A DNA stretch of 64,000 nucleotides from Candidatus Palauibacter scopulicola (GTDB lineage: Bacteria > Gemmatimonadota > Gemmatimonadetes > Palauibacterales > Palauibacteraceae), in assembly GCF_947581915.1 (NCBI RefSeq), contig NZ_CANPWG010000008.1:124001-188000 (forward strand). Reading direction: 5' to 3'. The translations under genes were made by a program, and so were the position numbers. The notes beneath the pieces are model-generated. The model was given only the letters and a program-made list of their open reading frames with translations. It was not told the origin of the DNA and ran no database searches. The first letter of the stretch is position 1; the number at the start of each line of letters is the position of its first letter. This document shows, piece after piece, positions 36,883 to 45,928 of this stretch.

Positions 36883-39174
36883 TCAGCCGCCGCCGAGGCG
36901 GATCCGGGGCCTCTCCAGCGGCTCGGCGATCCCGGTGCCCTCCCGGATGCGATAGGCGCGGTCGAGCGCGAGGCCGGTGAGCCGGTCGACCGTGCCCGAG
37001 CCCGGCCAGCGGATCTCGACGGACTCGATCCGCGTCGCCCGGCCGAGGCCGATCTCCTGGCGGAGCGGGTTGGAGCCGAAGCTCCCGCCCGTGCCGGCGC
37101 GGCGGTGGATGCGTCTCGTCCCCTCCGGCCCCTCGACCGTCACCGCGATGCGGGCGCCGATTCCGGACCGGTTCGCCCGTTCGCCCACCAGCGTGAGCGC
37201 GACCCAGCGGTGGTCGAACCCGGGGTTCTCGTAGAGCGCGTTCGGCGAAAGGTCCCCCTCCATGGCGCCGCCGAGCTGGATGTGGACGTCGGTGTCCCCG
37301 TCGTTGTCGATGTCCACGAAGGAGACTGCGTGTCCCTTGTGCAGGCTCCCGAACCCGCCCGCGCCGGTGACCTCCTCGAAGCGGTCGCCGAGGTTGCGGA
37401 ACATCCGGTTCGGCATCAGCTGCCGGAGGTCGGGGTCGCCCGTCCCGACGAGGAAGTCGAGCCAGCCGTCGCCGTCGACATCGCCGTAGTTCGACCCCAT
37501 CGCGTACATGATCCGGTCGAGGCCCTGGGCGGCCGTGACATCGGCGAAGGCGCCGTCCCCCAGGTTCCGGTACAGGCGCGGGAGGGCAGCGGAGTGCGGT
37601 TCGCCGGTCATTTCGCGTACGAGGTCGGCTGTCTGCGCGGCGTAGCCCGCGACGTAGACGTCGAGCCAGCCGTCGTTGTCGAAGTCCCAGAACCAGGTCG
37701 GGAAGCTGGCCTGCGGTTCCCCGACGCCGGCCACCGCGGTCACATCCTCGAAGGCCCAGCCTCCATCTTCCGCCGGACCCAGGTTCCGGTACAGGCGGTT
37801 GGAAGCGTGGAGGACCGACAGGTACAGGTCCGGGCGGCCGTCGTTATCGTAGTCCCCCCAGGTGACGCCCTTCACGAAGTCGGTCACGTCGATGCCAACG
37901 GCCGCGGCGACCTCCTCGAACGTGCCGTCGCCGCGGTTCCGGTACAGTTCGCTGCGGTGAGACAGGCTGTCCCTCGACTCGTTTCCGATGAAGAGATCGA
38001 GCCAGCCGTCGCCGTCGAAGTCGGCCCATGCGCCGGTCTGGGTGGGGTGCTCGGAGTAGAGTCCGGCCTCCCGCGTCACGTCGGCGAAGACGCCGCCGTC
38101 GTTGCGCAGGAGGGAGTTGGGGAGCGGCTGGACGAGCCAGCCGCCGCGGAGGACGAAGACATCGGCGTCGCCGTCGTTGTCGTAGTCCGCGTGGACGAGG
38201 TTGAGCCCGCCCAGGAGGCCCTCGAGGCCCGCCTCGACCGTCCGGTCGACGAAGCGGCCCGCGCCATCGCTCTCGAAGTAGCGGAGTGGGTGCAGCAGGC
38301 CCCGGGAGGACGTCATCACGTCCGGCAGGCCGTCTCCGTTGAGGTCATCGACGATGGCGCCGCCGGAGAGGGAGACCGCGTCCAGGCCCGCGCGCGTGGC
38401 CACCTCCTCGAAGCGGGGGAGCTCCCCGGCTCCGCCCACGGCCGCCGCCTCGATCCGGTACTCGGGCGGGACGCTGTCGGGCCAAGTGCCGACCGTCATG
38501 GCGGCGAGGTTCAGGGCCCAGCGCGCGCGCAGGTCGTCGGGCCGCAACTGCAGGAGCGACCGGTGCCAGCCGATCGCCGCGTTGAGGGCCACGCGGGCGG
38601 AATCGGAGACGGGGGCGGGGGCGGAGGCGGCCGGGGGCACGGCGGGCCAGCACGGGGAGCGCTCCAGGGCCGGCTCGACGGTGCCCGCGGCGGACCCCGC
38701 GGCGGGGCATGCGACCTCGGCGCCGAGACGCAGGAAGGCGATCCCGATGAGTTCCTCGATCGAGCGGCGGAAGCCGGGGAAGGGCTCGGCCGGGGTCCCT
38801 TCCAGCGTCCGGTCGACGAAGATGAGCTGTTCGAGCGCGGGCTGGGTGTGCCCCGCGTTCAGGAGTTCGCGCGCGGCGTTCGCGACGCGCACGAGCATCT
38901 CCGCGCCGTCCGGCGACGGCGGCAGGTTCGTGAGGTAGCGGAGGCGCGCGGTGTTGAGTTGCTCGTCGAGCAGGGGGTCCGCCGAGTCGGCCAACGCGAG
39001 CAGGCGGGCCGACATCTCGATCGTCCCGTCCGAGGGGCCGCCGCGGCCCGGGGGTTCGGCGGACGGATCTCCGCAGCCGATGGGCAGCGCGAAAGCGAGC
39101 AGCGCGGCGGTGAGCGGCCCCGCCGCCGTGGTGTGCCGGCCCCGCGTCCGGGCCGCCGCATCGCCGGGGCTCAT
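36883..39174 (-). CDS. CRTAC1/UnbV-family FG-GAP propeller lipoprotein A
   Basis: A 763-aa secreted protein. The N-terminal signal helix ends in a lipobox-like PIGCGD (Cys about residue 34), followed by a helical region of about 200 residues. Then come repeated VCBS/FG-GAP blades with calcium-binding DxDxDG loops such as DLNGDGLPD, DYDNDGDAD, DFDGDGWLD and DVDGDGWLD. An ASPIC/UnbV domain closes the protein (HRWVALTLVGERANRSGIGARI, then RRAGTGGSFGSNPLRQEIGLG, then EIRWPGSG). These domains mediate extracellular binding; no enzyme activity is implied. The ATG overlaps the upstream gene's stop (ATGA), so it is co-translated with protein B. Confidence 0.9.
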   Translation of the reverse strand: MSPGDAAARTRGRHTTAAGPLTAALLAFALPIGCGDPSAEPPGRGGPSDGTIEMSARLLALADSADPLLDEQLNTARLRYLTNLPPSPDGAEMLVRVANAARELLNAGHTQPALEQLIFVDRTLEGTPAEPFPGFRRSIEELIGIAFLRLGAEVACPAAGSAAGTVEPALERSPCWPAVPPAASAPAPVSDSARVALNAAIGWHRSLLQLRPDDLRARWALNLAAMTVGTWPDSVPPEYRIEAAAVGGAGELPRFEEVATRAGLDAVSLSGGAIVDDLNGDGLPDVMTSSRGLLHPLRYFESDGAGRFVDRTVEAGLEGLLGGLNLVHADYDNDGDADVFVLRGGWLVQPLPNSLLRNDGGVFADVTREAGLYSEHPTQTGAWADFDGDGWLDLFIGNESRDSLSHRSELYRNRGDGTFEEVAAAVGIDVTDFVKGVTWGDYDNDGRPDLYLSVLHASNRLYRNLGPAEDGGWAFEDVTAVAGVGEPQASFPTWFWDFDNDGWLDVYVAGYAAQTADLVREMTGEPHSAALPRLYRNLGDGAFADVTAAQGLDRIMYAMGSNYGDVDGDGWLDFLVGTGDPDLRQLMPNRMFRNLGDRFEEVTGAGGFGSLHKGHAVSFVDIDNDGDTDVHIQLGGAMEGDLSPNALYENPGFDHRWVALTLVGERANRSGIGARIAVTVEGPEGTRRIHRRAGTGGSFGSNPLRQEIGLGRATRIESVEIRWPGSGTVDRLTGLALDRAYRIREGTGIAEPLERPRIRLGGG

Positions 39175-42100
39175 GAGCCTTCGCCCCGTCTCAGCGTGAC
39201 CTCCCGCGCTCCGGCCCCGGCCTCCGGCGCCCCGGCCTCCACCGGGAACGTCTCCTCGAGCCCATCCGCCCAGCGAACCGTCAGGGCGCGGATGTCCGCC
39301 GCGCGCCCCAGCACCTGTACGAACCCGTTGAAGGACCAATACCCGCTCCCGAACTGGATCTCCCGCGCGGGACCCTCGCTTCCGTCGGCGTACCTCGGGC
39401 GCAACCGCGCACCACCCGCGCCGGAAGGCGCCCCGCCCGCGGACAGCCGAACGCGCAGCCCGGGCGCTCCGCCCCGCCCCCGCAAGATGAGGGTCTCGGC
39501 ACCGTTCTGCCCGACGGCCAGGTCCCAGCGCCCATCGGCGTCGAAGTCGGCCACGGCGGCCGCGCGGGCGTCCCCGTACACCTCGACCCCGCTCTGCCGA
39601 GCGTCGAGGATCTCGAATCCGCCCGTCCCGTCCCCGAGCAGCACGGCTCCGCGACCCGCGTCGTGGCGCCCGAGACCCTGCGGGGTCGCGAAGTAGTTCT
39701 GCGCCAGGAAGAGGTCTTCGCGGCCGTCCCGGTCGAAGTCCGCCACGGCCACCCCGAAGGCGGGGGCGAGTTGGGCGGCCGCAGGCAGCGGGCGCGGCTC
39801 GAACCGCCCGCCGAGGTTGAGAAACGCCGTGTGCAGCAGCGTGACGGCGCTCGTCCGGTAGAGTCCCGTGCGTCCCGTTCCGAGGAGGTCTTCGACGGAG
39901 CTTCCCGCGAAGGCCTCGAACGTCGGGGCCTCCCGCCGCAGGAAGGGGAGCGTCCTTCCGAGCGTGAGGTAGTCGCGCACGGGCCACCGGACGCCGTCCG
40001 CCCCGGTCTCGAACTCGACGAGGTCGACGAGCCCGTTCCCGTCGAAGTCGGACGCGACCGCGCCGACGGGTCGCTCGGGGCTCGCGAAGCGGCCGGTGTT
40101 CGTACCCCACGCCGTCACCGCGAGGTCCGGGAGGCCATCCGCGTTGAAGTCTCCCGTCGCGACGCCGTTCCAGCGGCCGGTGTGCGTGTCCAGACCCCAG
40201 GCCGCCGTCGCGTCGGTGAAGCGTCCCCCGTCGTTCTCCAGCAGCCGCACGGGTCCCCACTCCAGGGCGAGGAGGAGGTCGGGATCGCCGTCTCCGTCCA
40301 CGTCGGAGAACACGGCCCCGGAGACGAGGCCGATCTGCCGCAGGACCTCGGCGGCCTCGGCGTCAACGACCCAGTCGCCGCCCTCGGCCAGGAGCAGTCT
40401 CGAGTCGGCGGGCAGGGGGTAGGCGCCGGGGGTGGCGCGGGCGCCGGCGAAGAGGTCGAGGTCGCCGTCTCCGTCGACGTCGGCGGCCGCCAGGGGGCCC
40501 GTCGCGTGGCGGGTCGGCGGGACGGCCGGCGCGGGGTCCGGATCGAGGCGGGCGAGGGGTGGAATCGCGTCGAGGTCGGCCGGCGAGCGGGCTTCCCAGG
40601 CGCTGACGCCCGCGATGATGACCGGGCGGCCGGCTGTGGGGAGCGCGATGATGGACGTGTGGTCGCCGACGGCGGGGGCGCCGATGGGCACGGGGTCCGC
40701 CAGCCGCCCGGCTTCGTTGACGGCGAGCTGGGCGCGGCCTCCCGCCCCCGCCCCGACGAGCAGGTCCGGGTCGCCGTCCGCATCCGCATCCACCCACGCC
40801 ACGCCCGGGCCGCCGCGGGACAGCTCGAGCGGCACGAGCGGCTGCCGGGCCAGCTCGTCGAAGGCCGATTCGCCGTGCCGCCCGACGGGCTCCGCCTCCG
40901 CGAAGAGCGCCGCACCGCTCCCCGCGCCGACAGCGCCACCCGGCCCGGCTTCGGCGCCCGCCCGGGCCACACCCTCCGGGCCGGCCGCGCCCTCGGGGCC
41001 ACCCTCCCCCGCCCCGCCATCCGGGGGCGGCCCCACCTCGTAGGCGTGGTTCGCGAGCACCCGGACCGTCCGGCTCCGCCCCGAGGGCCAGACGATCGTC
41101 GCTTCGGCCGCCTCGCGGTCGCCCATCGCGAACACGAGCCCCGGGTCCGAGCCGGAGAGGTACATGCCGCCGGAGGTCACCTGCCGCGTCTGGAGAGGGA
41201 CCGTGTCCGAGGCCGCGCCGGAGACGGCGCCCGGCGGCCCGGCCAGCGTCACGCGCGCCCCGATCGCCTGCGTGTTCCCCCCTTCCCCGAGCACGCGCAG
41301 GGCGACCCGCGCCCGCCCGGCGTCGTTGCGCAGGATGAGGGGCGGTTCGTCCAGCCGCGTGATCACGACGTCCCGGTCGCCGTCGCGGTCGAAGTCCGCC
41401 GCCGCGATCCCGTGGCTCACGTCCGGCTCCGTCCCGTATCCCCAACTCCGGGTCATGTCGACGAAGGCGCCGTCGCCGAGATTGCGGAACGCGAGGTTCC
41501 GCAGCCGGAGCGGCGGAAACACCCCGAGTTCCTCGCGCCAGTCCACCTGGATGCGGCCGGTCCGCAACGCCTCCTGCGTGTCCCCGTCGAGCGGGTCCCA
41601 GCCGTGTCCGTTCGTGATCAGGAGGTCCTCGTAGCCGTCGAGTTCCACGTCCAAGAACATCGCGCCCCACGTCCATTCCGAGGCGTCGAGCCCCGCCGCG
41701 CGCGCCGTTTCGGCCCAGGTCCCGTCGCCGCGGTTGAGTTGCAGCGTGTTCCGGTCCGCCGACGCCCGCGTTCCGTGTCCGCCGGGGGGCGTCCACCCGG
41801 CCGCGCCGAGGGCGACCTGCTCCCGTCTCCGCACCGGATCGGGCGAGAGCATCTCCGTCGTCACGAAATCGGTGTAGCCATCTCCGTCGATGTCCGAGAA
41901 GTCGACCCCCATCGAGGAGGCGCTCTCGGTGCGGAACGCGAACTCCGACGCGGCGGTGAAGACGCCGCCCTCGTTGAGCCAGAACTCGTCCCGGCTTCCC
42001 AGGTCGTTGGCGACGAAGAGGTCGGCGTCCCCGTCGTCGTCCGCGTCGAAGAAGCGCGCGACCAGTCCCCACGCCCTCGGCACATCGGCGACCGGTTCGC

Positions 42101-42971
42101 CGTCCTCGCTCCGAAACGCGCCACCTCCGGGGTCGACGGGCTCGAAGCGGCCCGACCCATCGTTGAGGTAGAACTCGTCCGGATCCGCGAGTTCGAACCG
42201 CAGCACCAACTCGCCGTCCAACCGCATCCGGTAGTGGCGGTCGTACGGCGGCCTCACGATCAGCTCGTCCCCCACCCGATCGGCCATCTCGCGCGGACTC
42301 CGCTCCGCGGGGCTGAAGAGGTCGTCCGCCTGGACCGTCTTGTAGTTGGCGAAGTACGCGTCGAGGTCCCCGTCCCCGTCGGTGTCCGCGAGCGCGAGCG
42401 TGCTGCTCCCCCATTCTCCCTCGAACCCCGCATCGACCTCCTCGAAGACTCCGCTCCCGTCGTTCAGGAGGAGCGCGTTCGTCCCCCCGTGCACTGCCAC
42501 GAAGAGATCCAGGTCGCCGTCGCCCTCCGCATCGGCGAGGACGGCGCCCCGAGACAGCCGGTCCCCGAGTCCGGCGCCGGAGCGCTCCGTCACGTCCTCG
42601 AAGCGCCACCCTCCCAGGTTGCGGTAGAGGACGTTCGGCCGGTCCAGCATGCAGAGGTAGAGGTCGACCCAGCCGTCCCCGTCCACGTCCCCGAGCGCCG
42701 CGCCGACGCCGTGAATGAGCGTGCGGTTCGCGAGCCGGGCCTCCCGCGAGACGGCGGGGACCGCCTGGATGCCCGTGCTCCGCGGCGCCAGCGACGTGAA
42801 GCCGCCCTCGGCCTCCCCCCGGAACGACAGGAGACGCGCGCGGGTTCCGTCACCCTCCTCGACCCAGTCGATCGAGACCGGCGGGGCGGAGGCATCGCAG
42901 CCGGCGAAGAGGCCGGCGGCGCAGGCTGCGGCGGGAAGGAGGCGGGAGCGGGTTTTGCCGCGGGCGGCTAT
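39171..42971 (-). CDS. CRTAC1/UnbV-family FG-GAP propeller lipoprotein B, apparent ATA start
   Basis: About 1266 aa. It has at least two propeller/ASPIC halves: blades with DVDGDGWVD, DTDGDGDLD, DADDDGDAD and DIDGDGYTD; a first ASPIC domain (TQAIGARVTLAGPPG, then TIVWPSGRSRTVRVL); more blades; and a second ASPIC-like end (FGSGYWSFNGFVQVLG). The first canonical start (42686) lies inside a propeller blade. Upstream, the open frame encodes a lipoprotein signal: AARGKTRSRLL, a hydrophobic Ala-rich stretch and lipobox LFAGCD. No ATG, GTG, TTG or CTG exists there. The best start is ATA 42971, overlapping the previous TAG stop as ATAG, just where an ATG would be expected. Confidence 0.75.
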   Translation of the reverse strand: MAARGKTRSRLLPAAACAAGLFAGCDASAPPVSIDWVEEGDGTRARLLSFRGEAEGGFTSLAPRSTGIQAVPAVSREARLANRTLIHGVGAALGDVDGDGWVDLYLCMLDRPNVLYRNLGGWRFEDVTERSGAGLGDRLSRGAVLADAEGDGDLDLFVAVHGGTNALLLNDGSGVFEEVDAGFEGEWGSSTLALADTDGDGDLDAYFANYKTVQADDLFSPAERSPREMADRVGDELIVRPPYDRHYRMRLDGELVLRFELADPDEFYLNDGSGRFEPVDPGGGAFRSEDGEPVADVPRAWGLVARFFDADDDGDADLFVANDLGSRDEFWLNEGGVFTAASEFAFRTESASSMGVDFSDIDGDGYTDFVTTEMLSPDPVRRREQVALGAAGWTPPGGHGTRASADRNTLQLNRGDGTWAETARAAGLDASEWTWGAMFLDVELDGYEDLLITNGHGWDPLDGDTQEALRTGRIQVDWREELGVFPPLRLRNLAFRNLGDGAFVDMTRSWGYGTEPDVSHGIAAADFDRDGDRDVVITRLDEPPLILRNDAGRARVALRVLGEGGNTQAIGARVTLAGPPGAVSGAASDTVPLQTRQVTSGGMYLSGSDPGLVFAMGDREAAEATIVWPSGRSRTVRVLANHAYEVGPPPDGGAGEGGPEGAAGPEGVARAGAEAGPGGAVGAGSGAALFAEAEPVGRHGESAFDELARQPLVPLELSRGGPGVAWVDADADGDPDLLVGAGAGGRAQLAVNEAGRLADPVPIGAPAVGDHTSIIALPTAGRPVIIAGVSAWEARSPADLDAIPPLARLDPDPAPAVPPTRHATGPLAAADVDGDGDLDLFAGARATPGAYPLPADSRLLLAEGGDWVVDAEAAEVLRQIGLVSGAVFSDVDGDGDPDLLLALEWGPVRLLENDGGRFTDATAAWGLDTHTGRWNGVATGDFNADGLPDLAVTAWGTNTGRFASPERPVGAVASDFDGNGLVDLVEFETGADGVRWPVRDYLTLGRTLPFLRREAPTFEAFAGSSVEDLLGTGRTGLYRTSAVTLLHTAFLNLGGRFEPRPLPAAAQLAPAFGVAVADFDRDGREDLFLAQNYFATPQGLGRHDAGRGAVLLGDGTGGFEILDARQSGVEVYGDARAAAVADFDADGRWDLAVGQNGAETLILRGRGGAPGLRVRLSAGGAPSGAGGARLRPRYADGSEGPAREIQFGSGYWSFNGFVQVLGRAADIRALTVRWADGLEETFPVEAGAPEAGAGAREVTLRRGEGS

Positions 42972-43651
42972 TCGCCGTCTCCGCGGAAGACAGACCGCAT
43001 CCCCTCCACCGCGTCGCGGGCCCCTTCCGCCGCCCGCGCGAAGACCTTTGCCAGTTCCCGCTTCCCCGTGCCGACGAGCGGGATGTCGAAGGTGAAGTGG
43101 ACCGCCACGCCGGCCGGGCGGACGTTCTCCGTCGGATCCGTCCAGCCGCCGTTCGGATCGAGGGCGCCCTCGATGTGCACTTCGACCGTGTCCGAGACCG
43201 CCCCGACCTCCTGCGCCACCTTGGAGAGCCGGGTCGCGAGCGCGTCGTTGCGCGAGGGGTTCGACTCCCGCTCGTCGAGCCAGAGGGCGGGCGGCGCGAC
43301 GTCGATGTGGACGTACCCGAGCATCACCTCGCCATCGAGTTCCAGCGCGTCGTGGCCCGGGACGTCCGACGCGGGCGTGGCCAGGTAGGTACCGAGCCCC
43401 TCGGTGCCGATGTTGGCGAGTCCGAGCGCCATTTCGTCGATGACGAGTTCGACCATCGCCGAGGGCGCGTGGAGGGCGTCCAGCGCGCCGGACTCGAGGA
43501 TGTCGAGTTCGGACTGGTCGTAGGCGATGACGCGGAAGAACCAGGAGAGCGGTTCCTGGCGGCCCTCGAAGAGATCCCGCGCGCCCAGTCCCCGGTCGCG
43601 GAGGGCGCTGAGGAGGAGCGCGCTCAACTGGTGTCGGGTGATTTCAGCCAC
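42968..43651 (-). CDS. hypothetical cytosolic protein, 227 aa
   Basis: Not recognised. No signal peptide or membrane segment is visible, and the composition is acidic with a regular alpha/beta pattern. A central stretch (GEVMLGYVHIDVAPPALWLDERESN) and a C-terminal FTFDIPLVGTGKRELAKVF are its most distinctive parts. The stop overlaps the start of lipoprotein B, so it is probably made from the same mRNA. Its partner could be the secreted unknown immediately upstream. Confidence 0.65.
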   Translation of the reverse strand: MAEITRHQLSALLLSALRDRGLGARDLFEGRQEPLSWFFRVIAYDQSELDILESGALDALHAPSAMVELVIDEMALGLANIGTEGLGTYLATPASDVPGHDALELDGEVMLGYVHIDVAPPALWLDERESNPSRNDALATRLSKVAQEVGAVSDTVEVHIEGALDPNGGWTDPTENVRPAGVAVHFTFDIPLVGTGKRELAKVFARAAEGARDAVEGMRSVFRGDGE

Positions 43652-43690
43652 GGTTCGTCCGACGCTCCGGGATCGTCTGGTGTCGTGTCG

Positions 43691-44266
43691 CTAGGGCGTG
43701 ATCATGACGTGGGCGTTCGCCGTGCCCGCCGCCATCAGCCATGCGCCCCGGGTCGCCCTCGTGGGAAGTCCCAGGTCCTCGGCCGTCGCGAAGGGCGTGT
43801 AGATGACCGACTGGTGGCGCTGCACCGCGTCCATGTCCCCGGACCAGCCCTCGGCCGCGTAGATCGCGTGCAGGAAGGCGTAGCTCGGCATCTCCAGCGT
43901 GCCCGCCTCGATCTCGGCCATCCGCTGCTCGACGTTGGGCCGGCCGACGGTCCCCTGCGAGGTGAGTTCGCGGCCGCGCGCCATGTAGGGCTCGAGCGAC
44001 GTATGGTAGCAGGCGGAGTGGAACCCGTCGGCGGCCGGGTCATCCGCGATGCAGATGAACGGCCCGGCGCCCTCGCGCAGCGTCACCCACTCGTCCCCCT
44101 GCTTCTGGATGACCTTCGCGGTCGCCTGCTCCGTCTCGGTGGGGATGGGCGCGATGGCGAGCGCGACCGCGTCCTGGGCGGCCAGGTCCGATGCGACGGC
44201 CGACAGCGCGGCAGCCGACAGCGCGGCGGCCGTTACGGCGAAGGCGGTGAACGAACGGCGAAACAT
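43691..44266 (-). CDS. secreted hypothetical protein
   Basis: A 191-aa protein with a clear N-terminal signal peptide (MFRRSFTAFAVTAAALSAAAL, cleavage near AAQDA). The mature part is about 165 residues and has two Cys (FICIAD, SACYHTS) that could form a disulfide. I do not recognise the family. I chose ATG 44266 because GGGAGG lies 5-6 nt upstream and the signal peptide begins there. It heads the minus-strand run leading to the two CRTAC1 lipoproteins. Confidence 0.72.
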   Translation of the reverse strand: MFRRSFTAFAVTAAALSAAALSAVASDLAAQDAVALAIAPIPTETEQATAKVIQKQGDEWVTLREGAGPFICIADDPAADGFHSACYHTSLEPYMARGRELTSQGTVGRPNVEQRMAEIEAGTLEMPSYAFLHAIYAAEGWSGDMDAVQRHQSVIYTPFATAEDLGLPTRATRGAWLMAAGTANAHVMITP

Positions 44267-44434
44267 GCGGTCCTCCCGGGGCTGGAACTTTCGGGGAATA
44301 GGCACTCACCGGCGCCGCCGCGCAATCGAGAGCCCGCGGTGCGTTGCGCGCGGCGGTCGTGCGGTCAAGATTCGCGGCGCCGCCGCATACGCAGCCGGAC
44401 CGTGGATCAACACCGTGGATGATGGGAGTCGCCC

Positions 44435-45565
44435 TTGAGCGTTCGAATCTGTGTCCCGCGGGAGACCGCCGCCGGGGAGTCGCGGGTCGCCCTCACGCCG
44501 GACGGGGCCAGGCGCCTGCTCTCGGATGACATTTCGATCGCCGTCGAGGCGGGCGCGGGACGGGCGGCCGGCTTCCCCGACGCGGACTACGAGGACGCGG
44601 GGGTGGAAATCGTCCCCGACGCCGGCCGGCTCCTGGGCGAGGCCGACATCGTGTTCAAGGTCGCTCCGCCCTCGGAGACCGAGGCGGACGGACTCCGGGA
44701 GGGTTCGATCCTCGCGTGTCTCCTCCAACCGCACGAGAACGCGGCGCTGATCGAGCGCCTCGCCGACGGCGGGATCACGGCGCTGGCGCTGGAACTGGTG
44801 CCGCGAATCACGCGCGCGCAGTCGATGGACGCCCTCTCGTCGCAGAGCAACCTGGCGGGCTACAAGGCCGTCCTCCTCGGCGCGAACTCGCTCGGACGGA
44901 TCTTCCCCCTCCTCATGACGGCGGCCGGGACGCTCTCCCCGGCGCGCGTGCTCGTGCTCGGGGCCGGGGTCGCGGGGCTGCAGGCGATCGCGACGGCGCG
45001 CCGGCTCGGGGCGGACACCTGGGGCTACGACATCCGCGCCGCCGTGCGCGAGGAGGTGGAGAGCCTCGGGGCGAAGTTCGTGGACCTCCAGGAGGGCGCC
45101 GAGGGCGCGGCGGAGGACGCCGAGACGGAGGGCGGCTACGCGAAAGAACTGGAGGAGGCGGAGCAGGCGCGGCAGCGGGAGTTGCTCGCGCAGCACGTGG
45201 CGCGGGCGGACGTCGTCATCACGACGGCGCTCGTACCCGGCCGACCCGCCCCTGTACTCATCACCGAGGAGACGATGGACCGGATGAAGGATGGCTCGGT
45301 GATCGTCGACCTGGCGGGCGAGGCGGGAGGCAACTGCGCCCTGTCGACGCCGGGCGAGACGGTGGTGGAGCGCGGCGTCACGATCCACGCTCCGCTCAAC
45401 GTGCCGGGGTCGCTTCCCTACCACGCCAGCCAGTTGCTCGGACGCAACCTCTCCGCGCTCGTGAAGCCGATGATCGGGGAGGAGGGCGTGTCCGTGGACC
45501 TGGCGGACGACGTGATCGGGCCCTGCTGCGTGACGCACGCGGGCGAGGTCCGGTTCGGCGCGTGA
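44435..45565 (+). CDS. pntAA: NAD(P) transhydrogenase subunit alpha 1 (soluble NAD-binding)
   Basis: A 376-aa cytosolic domain I of the H+-translocating transhydrogenase, belonging to the alanine dehydrogenase/PNT superfamily. It has ICVPRETAAGESRVALTPDGARRL, the RITRAQSMDALSSQSNLAGYKAV loop, the NAD-binding VLVLGAGVAGLQAIATARRLGA, and VDLAGEAGGNCALSTPGE. The TTG start has GGGAG 8 nt upstream. It begins a three-gene operon (split alpha, as in Rhodospirillum and many bacteria) with pntAB and pntB. Confidence 0.95.
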   Translation: MSVRICVPRETAAGESRVALTPDGARRLLSDDISIAVEAGAGRAAGFPDADYEDAGVEIVPDAGRLLGEADIVFKVAPPSETEADGLREGSILACLLQPHENAALIERLADGGITALALELVPRITRAQSMDALSSQSNLAGYKAVLLGANSLGRIFPLLMTAAGTLSPARVLVLGAGVAGLQAIATARRLGADTWGYDIRAAVREEVESLGAKFVDLQEGAEGAAEDAETEGGYAKELEEAEQARQRELLAQHVARADVVITTALVPGRPAPVLITEETMDRMKDGSVIVDLAGEAGGNCALSTPGETVVERGVTIHAPLNVPGSLPYHASQLLGRNLSALVKPMIGEEGVSVDLADDVIGPCCVTHAGEVRFGA

Positions 45566-45631
45566 CGCACGCATGATGACGGAGCCCGGAGCCGTCGCTC
45601 CCGGGCGCAACCCAACGACGAGGCCTGGCCG

Positions 45632-45925
45632 ATGGAAGGAACGCTCCTGATCGGACTGTATGTGTTCGTGCTCGCGATGTTCGTGGGCTTCGAACTCATC
45701 ACGAAGGTGCCGCCCACGCTGCACACCCCCCTCATGTCGGGATCCAACGCGATCTCCGGGATCTCGATCGTGGGCGCGCTGCTCGTGATCGGACGCGCCG
45801 GAGACGCGGTTCTCATGCGGTGGATCGGGCTCGCCGCGCTGATCCTCGCCACGATCAACGTCGTGGGCGGTTTTCTCGTCACCGACCGCATGCTCCAGAT
45901 GTTCAAGAGCAAGGACGCGAGCTGA
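45632..45925 (+). CDS. pntAB: NAD(P) transhydrogenase subunit alpha 2 (membrane)
   Basis: A 97-aa membrane protein with three helices: LLIGLYVFVLAMFVGFELIT, NAISGISIVGALLVIG and IGLAALILATINVVGGFLVTD. The signature THLHTPLMSGSNAISG-like segment appears as TLHTPLMSGSNAISGIS. It forms part of the proton channel between pntAA and pntB; pntB starts 3 nt after its stop. Confidence 0.95.
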   Translation: MEGTLLIGLYVFVLAMFVGFELITKVPPTLHTPLMSGSNAISGISIVGALLVIGRAGDAVLMRWIGLAALILATINVVGGFLVTDRMLQMFKSKDAS

Positions 45926-45928
45926 GCG

